Source: Plasmopara viticola (lineage: Eukaryota > Oomycota > Peronosporomycetes > Peronosporales > Peronosporaceae). From it: a stretch of 64,000 nt of DNA. This document shows, one piece after another, positions 47,665 to 59,438 of this stretch. Location: the NCBI GenBank assembly GCA_001695595.3, contig MBPM02000001.1, forward strand, positions 1,860,001-1,924,000, in the 5' to 3' direction. The notes beneath the pieces were generated by a model. That model saw only the letters and a list, made by a program, of their open reading frames with translations, ran no database searches and was not told the DNA's origin. Both the position numbers and the translations under genes were made by a program. The first letter of the stretch is position 1; every line of letters begins with the position of its first letter.

Positions 47665-50336
47665 CGTTTGTGGATGATTATTCACGATATGTGGTGGCTT
47701 ACTTTCTGGCAAAGAAGAGTGAAGTTGCCGACAAGATCAAGATGTTTAAAGCACTGCATGAGAATCAGTGGGGAACCCGTATCAAGTGCCTGCGTTCGGA
47801 CAACGGAACGGAGTTTGTCAACAAGACAGTTACGAATTTATGTCAGCGGAACGGTATCATACATCAGCGTACAGTACCATACAGTCCCCAACAAAATGGT
47901 ATTGCAAAACGAATGAACCGTACGATAATAGAAAAGGCACGGAGCATGCTACACTACAAGTGTGTTCCGACATGTTGGTGGGCAGAGGCAGTAAGCACTG
48001 CGGTGTACCTGATCAACCGCTCTCCTAATACAATGCACCCAAATAACACCCCATATGAACTGGGATTTAAGATGAAGCCACGGATGGATCATCTTAGGGT
48101 GTTTGGGTCTCATGGATATGCTCACGTTGATCAAGTGAAGAGGACGAAGCTCGAAGCCAAAAGCTTCAAGTGCATGTTCCTTGGTTATGCCGAAGACACC
48201 AAGGGATACCGAGTTTACGATTTGGAGAAAGACAAGATATCAGTATCACGGTCGGTGAAGCTGGACGAGCGTGAAGTGGGCGGCATTTATGAGACACACC
48301 CGCCCAAACAAATAAAAGTGATACACGTTACCAAAGACAACGATGAAAGTGCTGTGTCCGGGCCGACGGAACACCAACATGATCAAGATGAACTTATGGA
48401 GGGTGAAGGAGAAGATGAAATTCCAGATGCTCCAATGAATGAAGAGGAGTCCGACACAAATGAGTCAAGGATCGAGATGCTTCGATTACCGACCTCAGTA
48501 CACTCTGAGCTGACAGAGTACAGACCTCCTACACTGGATGCACAGGAAGATCGATTGGTATTTCGACCGCAAGTGGAACGTTCAAGGCGTACAAATGAAC
48601 CAATGTTATTGCTGGAAAACGGATCAGATGCCGATGAAAGTCTGGGAGGAAGCGAAGGACCACCATCTTCAAAGCGTGCAAGGATTGATGAAGACGGCCT
48701 GATAGCTGAAGCTAATCTCGCTTACGCTGTGAGTGTTGGTGAAGAATCAGACTTGCCTACCACGTATGCGCAGGCAATGTCTAGTGATGAGGCAGAACAG
48801 TGGCGACAAGCGATGGACGCCGAATTGCAGTCGCATCACAAAAACAAAACATGGACACTCGTTCCACGAGTATCAATTGGACGTACGATTGGATGCCGCT
48901 GGGTTTTTGCTAAGAAGCGTGACCAGAATGGATGTGTTGTGCGCTATAAAGCACGATTGGTGGCTAAAGGTTTCAAGCAGGGATACGGCGTGGATTTCTT
49001 CGAGACTTACTCTCCAGTGGCCAACATGAACTCAATTCGAGTTGTACTCGCAGTGTGTGCGGTATTAGGCTACAAAATGGAACAGCTGGACGTCGACACC
49101 GCCTTTCTCAACAGTGTACTGTCGGATCGTGTTCACATGGAAGTTCCAATTGGTGTTAAGGGAGCTCAAATATTTGCGTGTCAGCTGAACAAAGCTATAT
49201 ATGGTCTCAAGCAAGCTGCAAGCGCTTGGAACAAGACGATCGACCACGTCTTCAAGAAGAACGATTTTAAAAGTTGTGGAGCGGATCAATGCGTCTACGT
49301 GAAGAAAGTGGAAGAAGGTTTTGTGTACGTATGTCTTTATGTCGATGATATGATCATTGCAGCCAAGACGAGCGACGAGATTCTAGGGGTCAAGGGGATG
49401 CTTAAAAGTGTTTTCAAGATGAAGGATCTCGGTATGGCGAAGTTCATCTTGGGCATGGAGATCGACCACGACATGACAGCTTCCACACTAATGATCAAGC
49501 AAACACGCTACATTAGCGACGTGGCTGAGCGATTTGGGCAGAAAAACGCCAAGAACGTCGACAATCCGTGTACGTCCGGTCTCAAGCTGTCAACATCACA
49601 GTCACCAAGTACAGAAGCTGAGCGTTCAGAGATGCGGTCAAGACCATACCGCTCACTAATTGGATGGCTGCTATATGTTACAACTTGCACTCGGCCGGAC
49701 GTCGCATACATCGTGACACAACTGTCTCGATTTCTCGAAAAACCGGGGTTACCACATTGGAACGCCGCAATTCGTGTATTGCGCTACTTAAATTCGACAC
49801 GTCATCATGGGATCGTTTATCAAAGAGGGACGGGAAAGGTGATTGTTGAAGCTTTTTCGGATGCTGACTGGGGTAGCAACACCGATGACAGACGGTCTGT
49901 CTCAGGTGTGTTGATCAACATTGGTAAAGCTCCGGTTGTATTCAAGTCCAAGTATCAGAGAACAGTTGCACTAAGTTCCGCAGAAGCAGAGTATATGGCG
50001 CTCAGCTTGTGCACACAAGAAGTACTTTGGGCGCGCGCAATGCTCAAGGACATGGGTCAAGAACAAGTGGGAGGCACGCAAATATGGGAAGACAATCAAG
50101 GTGCGATAGCTTTGGCAAACAACGCGGGCTACCACGCACGTACAAAGCACGTGGACATCAGACATCACTTTATTCGGGAGAACGTTCAGCATGGATTACT
50201 CAAGATTGGCTACATTGATACGAAGAGACAGCTTGCAGATATGCTAACCAAGGCGCTTGGAACCAAGATGCTGAAGTATCTGCGCGAAGCCTCCGGAATC
50301 AAGACCAAGTCAGCAACAAAGGACACACAGCATTAG
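47640..50336 (+). pseudogene. Copia integrase core, reverse transcriptase and RNase H
   Basis: About 890 codons in one frame. Integrase core: VDDYSRYVVAYF and SDNGTEF with the second Asp (about 47800). At the place of the catalytic Glu the codon at 47907-47909 is AAA, Lys (NGIAKRMNR where the family has Glu). A Glu/Asp-rich linker (48340-48720) precedes the RT, with KARLVAKGF, LDVDTAFLN and active site YVDD (about 49337). RNase H follows: EAFSDADWGS, SSAEAEYMAL, EDNQGAIALA and RTKHVDIRHHFIRE. RT and RNase H look intact, so the main lesions are the two upstream frameshifts and the integrase substitution. Confidence 0.9.
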
Positions 50337-50349
50337 CGGTGAGTGGGAG

Positions 50350-50495
50350 TGTTAACATTACACCGCTGAATGCATGTTGAACAGGTGGATGGCTTTACAG
50401 TAATTACAAGTACGTCACAATTAGTAATTACATATGGTAGCCATTCATTGGTCAGGATAAATATATTCACTTCGGTTTTTACTTTCTTCTTAACA
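50350..50495 (+). repeat. Copia 3' LTR
   Basis: 146 bp, no difference from the 5' LTR found by eye. Confidence 0.9.
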
Positions 50496-50500
50496 GTAAC
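50496..50500. repeat. Target-site duplication, right, copia element
   Basis: GTAAC, matching 46033-46037; unit sequence resumes afterwards. Confidence 0.8.
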
Positions 50501-52484
50501 CATGTAAATACTTTTTAGTAAGAACTTGATTAAAGCATAAATCTTTTCTCATTGATGTATGTCTGAGTTTTTCGTTTTTAAGTATTTCGGGCAGACAATA
50601 TCGCTTGCCCGGCTCATATCTCTTAATTAGCTTCAGCAAATCCTAGCAGCTATTGGCAAATACAACACGGGCTCACTTCGGAGATCTGACAAATGTAGAA
50701 ATCCAAATTTTCCATCTATGAAGTCTCCCGAAAGCGCCTGTGATTCGAAAAGCTAAAGGTATTTGTAGCCGTCATTTGAATATGAAACAAAATGTTAAGT
50801 TTAAGCCGCATTGCTGAGTGCATACTCTATAGGTCCGGTCGTCCATCTTTAAATGATTCATTGTGGACTTTCATAAAAGGGTTTGTATCTGTCGATACAG
50901 CGCTGATTGGAACGCAGGATATAAGTTTAAGTTTCTACCAGATATCGTTAAGTCCAGGATGCCATACTATCTTGATTTTGAGCTCACTAACATCGCTGCT
51001 AGACGTTGCACATCGGGCAAGTGGCACAAATTAAGCACGATCTTTGTGTTGCCGTCAGTTTATATCAAGTCAAAAGAAAGTTTAGGTTTACCGACCTCTA
51101 GCAGCTTTCCGGTCCCGGTAGATCTTTGCAGCAACGTGTGAGTTGCGGGATTGAGTATATGGCAGGTTTAATATGTCTCCCTATTCACTTGTACATGTGA
51201 GGTCACCAAAGCGTATTGGAGCCAAAAAATGTTCTGGTGTGTATCGCATCGCTTACGAGTCTTTTTCCTTCTTAAGCGGCTTAAGGGTCCAGGATTGCAC
51301 CGAAATGGCCCCGAAAAAATTAAGGGCGTACACTTGGCTGTGCTATAGTTATATGGGTTTGATCATGAAAGTGGCGCATGGCTTGATCAATGAAGTGAAG
51401 CAAGACCGTGACACAACCAAATTGCACCTGGATCAACCAATTACAATACTCGCCGTGTTAAAAAAGTCGTTCGTGAGAAAGTTGCAGCCGATTTGTCGCC
51501 GTTAATTGCGCACCTAAAACTGAGCACCTTAATTTTGCAGGACATACATTGTTCATGCAGTGCTTTTAAGGGCATCACCCAGACGGCAATTGCGATTTAC
51601 CATTTCATATTGTGGAAGTAATAGACTACGCAAAATTGAGCAGCTTCATTCTTGCATAGTGGCACATACTAACTTAATCACGCAATAGCATCTTTTTGCT
51701 TTTGTAGGATTGACTTGGTCTTCAGCCGAAGTCTTTTCGAATTCTATTCTACCGTTGATAATGTGCATGCATCAAGATTTCCATGAATTACCCTTAGTGG
51801 ATGCCTACATTTAAACTTCTCATATTACCCCGGTATAAAATTTCATAGCACCGTTATTTTGCCACAACGCTTCTGTATTCTTGTATTTAATTCTTGCCAT
51901 CACCTTTTTTCCTCCCTAATAACAGTCTTTGGAGCCATATGTTATATTTGAGCTTCGTCATAGGCGGAACAATAACGCGTCTGGCTCACACGCTCCTTGT
52001 TTTTATGTTTGTTCGGTCAGCATTATTTATGGATGAAAAAACGACGAAAAGTACATTTTTGTAAAGTTGGATTGTTCAACTTTGCTTGAATGATACTATC
52101 GACTCTGGCATTTTGGAGTACGTTTATGACTTGATCATGCTGCACGAAGGGTGTCAATGTTCTCTAGACGTCTAGTTTCAATCGTCGTTTCGTGATCCAG
52201 TCCGTTCTTTTTGCTCACGCTATAGTCAGCTGCAATTGTGACAGTTGCATTAGTCAACATTAGAAATTACTGACTAGTTCTTACACTCTTTTAATATAGC
52301 TCGTAGGAAAAAGTTACATATTTGTTGCAAAGACGGCGCATTTTTATTTTCTAGAATTCTACAATGTTCGAAGATACTCCTTTTGTACGGACTAACGCAA
52401 TGTTGACGTGTACTGTAATGTTCAGATCGCAATTGTACCTGCTTGAAACAAGCCGACAAGATAAATTACTTCTCGACCACCGCA

Positions 52485-53028
52485 ATGAATATCGTGTTTG
52501 TCTGCACGAGCAACACATGTCGCTCGCCGGCGTCGGAGCAATTTGCCGTCGAATACTTTCGTCGCAAGCTCAAAATGTCGCGCCGGCAACAAGAAGGAAA
52601 GGGGATTGTTATCCGGTCGGCAGCGTAAGTCGCGCAATAGTAATAAAATGGTTAACATCTGCATAGACATTGTGCTCTTGCTGTGCTCGAGCAGCTTAAC
52701 GGATGTTTTTGACCCTGAGGGCTCTCCAGCGTCCAAGCACGCCGTCAACGTGATGAAAAAGTATCAGCTTGACTTGTCGAATCACCGCTCGCAGCTTTTG
52801 ACGAAAAAAATGTGCTTGGAGGCTGATTACGTCGTGTGCGTTGCCAGCGGGATGACGTATAAGGTCACGGAAAAGTTTCCAAAGATCAAGGAACGAGATG
52901 GTGTGCTATGTATTTATACGCGAGACGTACCTGACCCATGGCACATGTCTTACGCCACCTATAAGAAAAATATAGCACAAATCGAGAGTTTGACGCAAGA
53001 ATTTCTAGATAAACACATTACGTGGTAA
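52485..53028 (+). CDS. Low-molecular-weight protein tyrosine phosphatase, unit 3
   Basis: Exons 52485-52624 and 52695-53028, intron 52625-52694 (70 nt, GTAAGT...CAG), 157 residues. The coding sequence and the surrounding 1 kb are almost identical to unit 2, far closer than either is to unit 4. This points to recent duplication or gene conversion in this part of the unit. All active-site residues (Cys7, Arg13, Ser14, Asp127) are kept. Unlike unit 2, the full upstream region is present. Confidence 0.9.
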
Positions 53029-53685
53029 CAGGTTGCAGTGCCTGCTCAAGCTGCAAAGAATAAAATAATAGTAATTTTTCGCCGAAATGACCGTGATGAA
53101 TAGTGTTAATCAATAAAGGCTTTCTTACCATAGCAGACTGCCATACTTTACGGCTAGGACCAGACGAAGTTGCGTCCAAATTGTAGAATAGCTCTAAACC
53201 CAGACAGAGAAAAAAAACATTACAAATGGTCCGAAATGTTTGATTGGCGGAGGAGGTATCGAGCTGAAAAGGTCCTTTAAATCAATAGCATACGTTAGGG
53301 CTAGGTTAAATACCTACACTCAAATTCGTGAGTCGGGCAATCAAATTATCAGGCAAAATTCAAGATGCAAAACTTGCATGGAGCGAAACCTCGAGTAAAA
53401 AAACCTTGGAGCTCCAAGAAAATTACTATAGCCCTTTAAAAAAAATTTTCTGGCTGATCCAAGAAGGTTACAATAGCCCTTTTTCCTCCAATTTTTTTAG
53501 CTAATCAATGCTCTAACATACAAGCGCAATCGTCGGGAATAGACTCATAGACTGCACGGGTCGTTGTAGAGAAAAAATGTTAATTGAGCTCCTATTTGCC
53601 TGGATAAAAAGATAAACGAATAAGCAATACAACAGCAAAATCTATGCTTAAGCACCCGGTCAAAATAAAGCGTGCACAAGCACAT

Positions 53686-54045
53686 TCAGCGAACGAGAAA
53701 TTCGCGAAAATTGCGTAAATGCAGTACTTTCTCCCCTCCGTACGTATATTGAAAAAAATGGGCTTTTATACAATCAAGTACAGCTAATTTAAAGAATAGC
53801 CTATTTTTTTCTAATTTGACGAATGAGCTGGTCTCCACTTTTTCCTTAAGAAGGGTGTTGATACAGCTGAAGGTATCCTGCATATTGATGCTTAGCGCCG
53901 TTCGTATTGTTGGCGGAAGGTCGCAACCTATGAGTAAAGCTGTTTGAGCCCTTTTACTACCTGGCTTTTTCGCTTTCACCAATGTCGATGCCGCATATGT
54001 AATAAAGAGACACATTTTTTTATGGTTGTTGTCGGTCATTGACAC
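53686..54045 (-). CDS. Unidentified conserved minus-strand ORF, unit 3
   Basis: 119 codons, start MSMTDNNHKKMCLFITYAAS, middle LPPTIRTALSINMQDTF. Compared with unit 2 the C-terminal end is again in a different register after the short insertion near 53745. Open upstream of the Met. Function unknown. Confidence 0.33.
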   Translation of the reverse strand: MSMTDNNHKKMCLFITYAASTLVKAKKPGSKRAQTALLIGCDLPPTIRTALSINMQDTFSCINTLLKEKVETSSFVKLEKNRLFFKLAVLDCIKAHFFQYTYGGEKVLHLRNFREFLVR

Positions 54046-54530
54046 AAACAGCGCGGTGTCCCTCTGAAACTTGATGACATACGGCCTTAGAATACGAACC
54101 GAGCAGAACCAGTATATACCAATAGCAAAGATATAGTCCGGTATTCACAAAAATGTATAAGAGATACTGTAGGCATCATGAGTCACCACCTTCCGCTCAA
54201 TGACAGCCGACTCCAGTACCTTTAGATATAAAATTCAGCATGAGTCACCGAGTCATTACTTTCTGCAACTTCCTCCCACTTATTTATATTATCATCTACA
54301 TACTCTATACCCTTTTATAAGTAAATATATTGAATATTGATGAAATTGTGAAAAATTAGGTGACTCAGATAAATAGAGATCTTTCTACAATGACTTAGAG
54401 GATCAATAGTTATCGAGATGAAATACGCTGATGACTCACCATAGGAGCGCTCCAGAAGGTGACATCATAAAAAATATGAACTTAAGCGAAGAATATATAG
54501 AATAGAAAAAAATAACCATCGTCATATGAA

Positions 54531-56415
54531 ATGTGTGAATTCATCAAGAGCAACGGGGGAAAGTGTAAGCTTGCTCACAACAACGAACAATGCGAAACGC
54601 ATCCGATTATTATCGATCAGAAAATTTCTGTCGTGAAGATTTTATAGTCAAAGAACTGTCTCCACAAGTGAATACCCCTGTCGTCGCTGAGAATGATGAT
54701 ACACCAGCGTCATCAGTGATCGAGCCTGTCGAGGCCTCAAATGTCGAAGTAAGCAAAGTTCTAAGATTGGATAAGTCGATTGTCGCACTGGCGGTCACAG
54801 AGAGCGCAGTATATGGGGAGAAATTTCTTTCAGATTTGGAAAAAGTGATAATTCGGACGAAGAATATGATACCGACGATGAAGGTGAGTTTGTTTCAGCG
54901 ACGACAAAGTTAGCTTCGCCACTATTTGGCTCTGAGCCATTTCGAGCTGTAGAGAGAGTAATGAGATTTGTGATGACTCATGGACGTATGATTCGGACGA
55001 CTCTTGTAGTGAGGACGACAGCATTGTCTGGGACGAACATCATAATAAATGCCTGGACGAGTCCTTGCTGGAAGAATTTGAGCGCGTGAGGCAAGCAGAA
55101 CAGTATGGTGAATACTAGAAAGCGTCTGAGAAAGATGCTACTCAATCACCGATTGAGATCTTTAATCCGACCAAACCAAAAGCCAAGACCACGAATGATG
55201 AACTCACCAAAGAAATCACCAGTGAAGATATCATCAAGAAGATCATCATGAGAAAGATTATCAAGGACATGATACTTCTGGTGCAGAATCTTAGTTGCAA
55301 GTGCAACAAGGTTGATCTATATAATTTATCATCGCTGCGCAATGTCACGATCGATGATCCAAATTCGCACTGCTGATCCGGCATCCTGAGTACGTAATCA
55401 ATCGAGTTGGTTGATGTGTGACCCGATCATATCAAATATGTACTATCTGATAGTAATGACGGTTCTTTGTGAAGCATTTCGCTCATCTGATATATAAGCC
55501 GTATGTGAAGACGAAGATGGTTCCACACATAGAAGAAACGCAGAGGTGTGATAAGAATTCTGCATTTTATATAATTCATCATAAGTGAATGGTTCTCAAA
55601 GTAGTCTTGTGTGTCCAGAAATGGAGCGTATCACTGCTCAGCTAGCAGTTGTACTAGACGAAGCTTTTGACTCAAACAATCGATTAATGAACAGTCAAAT
55701 GAAGAGTTACATTGCCGACGATCGCACGCAGATTTATCGCAAAGGTATCGGGTTATTGAAGTCAATGAATACGCAAATTATGTGATCTTGATAAACAATG
55801 ACTTTAGATCAATCATCGAAGCCAATGATCGTCGATATATGTGTCTCGTTGCCAGTGAAAGCCGTGTCGGTGATGAAAAATATTTTGATCACTATTTTGA
55901 TACTTTAGCCAATCTCGATGCAGGTCGGGACAAAGTTCAATTCCTTGCGCGTGTTAATTTGATAAAATAAGAGCCACATGCGTTCACTCTCACGAAGTTT
56001 AAAATAGACAAAGCAAACCAACTACGTGGTAAAGTGGCTCCTCAATATCCATGAGAGACTAAGCAATGAAAAAGATGATGAGACCAAAAGAGCATCGACG
56101 TCTGAGTGGTATAATAAATACAGCAGATGGGCTGAAACAAGTGGACAGTCCTGAACCGTGTCTCTTAATGCGTTTAGTGAATTGTTGAAGAATGAAGGAA
56201 TAGACACCAAATCAAAGAATGTTGTTGGTAGTGGCAAGCGTTTGAAGTTCCGATATCGCGACAATTCTAGAAAGTACAGCTAGCGCAGTACATCGAATAG
56301 AGAAACGGTACCGGAGGTTTTGGTAATCTCAATAACAAATGATATTTTTTTAGTCATACGCAAAGACAAAAAAAGATTGAGCAATGCCGGATCTACTGAG
56401 CTTCTACCCACCTGA
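54531..56415 (+). pseudogene. Broken D5-like helicase gene, unit 3
   Basis: Uninterrupted by transposons, so the best copy for seeing the whole length: Cys/His cluster (54531-54600), acidic region (to about 55060), Lys-rich segment (about 55100-55375) and a Walker A site near 55533-55560. A long frame at 55585-55785 with LAVVLDEAFDSNNRLM and QMKSYIADDRTQIYRKGI follows. Then comes NNDFRS...DRRYMCLVASESR and GDEKYFDHYFDTL (55785-55970), and the C-terminal wing. In this copy two Walker A glycines are lost (GGA to GAA and GGT to GAT), and stops lie at about 55118 and between motif blocks. Confidence 0.77.
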
Positions 56416-56429
56416 TAAGCCTGTAATAC

Positions 56430-56895
56430 TTAAAGTGATATATTTTGCCTCTATATTGGTTATGACCGTCGCATTCACACAAAACCTAATCGACAAGCCT
56501 ATCTTAATTCACCTCGTTGTATTGCTTGCATTTCTCAGTTAGAGCTTTCTTATTGGCTTCCCCATATCTATTTGAACTCTTTCTCTGTTATTCCCTTTCA
56601 ATAGTCCAAGGGCAGGTTCCTTATTTACACAAGCTCTCTTGAATTTGTTGATCCATAACGTTTCGTAAACATGCAGCTGATGGCTATCGGCAACGTCACA
56701 CTGCTTGACCAGTATAACCTTGTGCTCGTACGGACCATACTTTCTGAGGTATGAGTAGATTGCAATTTCGCTTATTCCTTTTTATATACCCCAACGCTTA
56801 AGATTAGACCGATGCCCACTCATACGATGTTCGAGTAGATCAAAGTGCTACCCACATAGCAAATGCCGCTTTGACTACAAACGATTTTTAAATTG
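56430..56895 (-). pseudogene. Broken GIY-YIG nuclease gene, unit 3
   Basis: Counterpart of 40945-41395, with the CYVGST box near 56868, the HAYETLWINK-like second half in the middle and a Lys-rich tail. It shares the disabling frame changes with the other units, so it was already dead when the unit was amplified. Confidence 0.68.
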
Positions 56896-58779
56896 AACTG
56901 CTTATGACGATTGTTATACTTATAATTTAAACTACAAGATCAACCGTAATTAAAGTTATCCCAAATGAAACGGTCACCTTTAAATACGACGATGAGTCAT
57001 GGAAGGTGACATCATGCCTACGCCGCTAACCGATTTTACTCATCCGTGCAAAGGGCCGGCTACAGGTCCGACCGCAGTCGCAATACCGTCAAGAAGACCA
57101 GTAGCCGAAGCAACAGGCAGCATTTACTGATTCTAAGACCTCCGATGTAAATTTCACAACATATGGAGAAAATCGTTACACCACTTGCATCCTCCAACAC
57201 AAAATGCTGGATACCTTGCTTTGTTTCAATAAATTTAATGGTGTATGTCTCTTCAAAATTTAGAAAAGTCTAGTAAAAAAGTTTAATTTTTCTATCGAGC
57301 GGAATTTTTGGTATTTAAGAATATTTTTCCCTTTATGGCATAATTCGAATGTCTCTTTTCATCTCGACTGGATGTATTCGCATTTTTTTCTTGCTGATTG
57401 CTTTTTACCTTGTATCACGAAAGGAGACTGGACTCAAAGTGGAATCAGGGTGCCAGGGTCAAAATCCAAGCAAACACTTGTGCTTTTTACAGGCAATAGC
57501 CCTCATGAATATTGTAGCCCACTGATGCAAAAGGGGGTTTGACGATGTGTAAGCCTCATTACTCCTCATTAATTACTTGTCCGGCAGAAAATGGTACATA
57601 CCACTTAGTGCGTCTTTTAAGCACTTCGTTCAGCCGGGTCTCGCTCTGAGTTTGATCTACTGAGTCTCAAAAAGATCAACAATTTAAAAGAGATAAACTT
57701 TGACAAGAGAAAGACTATCGCGGAAGAAAATGGAACAAGATGCAACAAGAGTTAGACTCGGGTGATAACATTTAGAGATCAGGTGTGATCTATCAGTCAA
57801 GTCAAAAAGGTGTAATTAACAGCAAGTTAGGTCCTTATAGCTTTTGTAGTGTATACTCAAACGCAACGATAGACCACAGAATTCTTTACGAGACCACCGT
57901 TGAAATATTATACCTAAACATAACCTCCTGGCTGTCCTTCACTTTGATTGGCTAAAATAAGCTTTAAACGCACAATCTTACCGAGACCGCAGTATATTGC
58001 GCTGTATCAGACTCTGGCAAGCCAGTCAAAGTCTTAACTTATGAACGTCCAACATTTCGTCGCTACTGACAGGCTTTGTTTAGTAGTCGAAGTATCAGCC
58101 GTTGGGCTGCCCTTTTCATGAATCTCTAACAATTTTCCACTCATTTGTGTTTGTACGTGTGGGTCTACCTATATGTGGCAAAAGCTCAGAAGTGTAAGTT
58201 TCTTTCCACCCGAATGACTGCATATCAATTCATTGGGCTTCAGTAAACATGTATTCTTAGATCAAACGATCTAGCCGGAGTCTTAACCAGTCGACCTTAG
58301 CATCATTGTCTGCGTTCTAAGGGCCCTAAATTGGCATCTGTCATGTATGTTCAACAGATTTTTTCGTCAATAGATTTTTCAATCCTGCTGATATGGGCCA
58401 AAGCCTGCACAAATTCGCGTTGATAAGCGCATTGATCTCCTCAGGCTTGTATTTGTATTGCAAGTCGTTACAGCGATTTTACTATTTTATAGAACAAGTG
58501 GAGTAAATTTACCGCCGTTCTAATGTATGGCTGATATGAAGCAGGAACTTGAGCTTAATGCCACCCGGGTCCTCACTACTGTGTATGACATGGTGGTTTT
58601 CTCATGTCAAGAATTGCGTAATCCCGTTCGACAGCCTTAAGCTGCGTAAATTAAAGATTTAAGCTACTGAACGGAATCCTGGGCCCTTTTCATGACGGGT
58701 TTTGTTCCCTCATAATCTTATAGGATTTCTTCAAACACTGGGGCGTCCATACCACCCATCTTTTACACACCTCATTCAG

Positions 58780-58930
58780 TGCGGGCTGGTAGGACAGTCA
58801 CACTTTTGATGTGATTGCTGGTCCACTTTAGTGATCATCTACGGCTACCTTGATATGTATTTTATGGATATCGAACCAAGCACCTCCTGGTCCTAGGTTG
58901 ATCGACCAATTACTTGAGCCACAAGGTCCG
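58780..58930 (-). repeat. SINE-like element, unit 4
   Basis: Fourth copy of the block. The B-box-like GGTTCGATATCC is kept (about 58877-58866) while the A box has changed to TGGCTCAAGTAATTG. Confidence 0.45.
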
Positions 58931-59438
58931 TTAGCTGCCTAAATTAGAGCGATACAATCTGTACTTATCGAGCTGGAATAATGAGCAATTTTTGGCATAG
59001 TTGGAAGCACCGCAAATGTCGCTAAAGATTTTTGTCACTTCCGGCCAAGCCATGATTGGTACCTGCTGAAGATTTTCCTTGATGCCCACCTCGTTGGCCC
59101 CTTCGAGACAGAAATAAGTTATATGTATTAGCTGATCGTAGACAAAGCAATAGGTGCTGCTTCGCTGGGCAGCACTTAAACATATTTGGACCGGACCTAG
59201 ATTGGCGCAGGTGACCCCGGTGTCCGGGATCACCTATGCATGCCATTGATTGTGGACGTTGCTTGTAGAGCTCAGCCGTCATGACTTGATTCCGTTGCTT
59301 GGCAGCTATGAAGGCTGGAGCTGGCCCTCTTGACTGCCAAGTGGCCGCCTCATTAGCTTTAAAGACACAGCAAACTTTTCGTGTAATGAGAGTTGATTTG
59401 GCAGCCATCTGGTATACAATCAATTCGCGAAGGCACAA
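58931..59438 (-). other. Unidentified two-frame minus-strand ORF cluster, unit 4
   Basis: Counterpart of 16607-17018. The frames run 59438-59022 and 59233-58931. Both stay open despite several base differences from unit 3. That could mean weak coding constraint in the past, but no family is recognised. Confidence 0.3.

Larger units (their letters stand above)
46038..50495 (+). mobile_element. Ty1/copia LTR retrotransposon, full length but frame-broken
   Basis: A 4458-bp element with two 146-bp LTRs that look identical by eye, both starting TGTTAAC and ending TTAACA, flanked by the 5-bp duplication GTAAC. Gene order gag - protease - integrase - reverse transcriptase - RNase H defines the copia superfamily. 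Identical LTRs imply a recent insertion, and the other units have the empty site. The internal region follows the 5' LTR with GGTTAACAGCC as the presumed primer-binding area, and a purine-rich GTGAGTGGGAG precedes the 3' LTR. The polyprotein is interrupted by two frameshifts and has a changed integrase active-site residue. Confidence 0.93.
41679..57170 (+). repeat. Tandem unit 3 of the ~11-kb array
   Basis: 15492 bp total, about 11.03 kb without the 4458-bp copia element and its 5-bp target duplication. Element order is as in the other units. The first part shares a deletion of about 70 bp (near 42770) with unit 4. The segment around 43.5-45.9 kb is closest to unit 1, and the phosphatase to helicase start is closest to unit 2. 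This makes unit 3 a mosaic. Confidence 0.9.
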
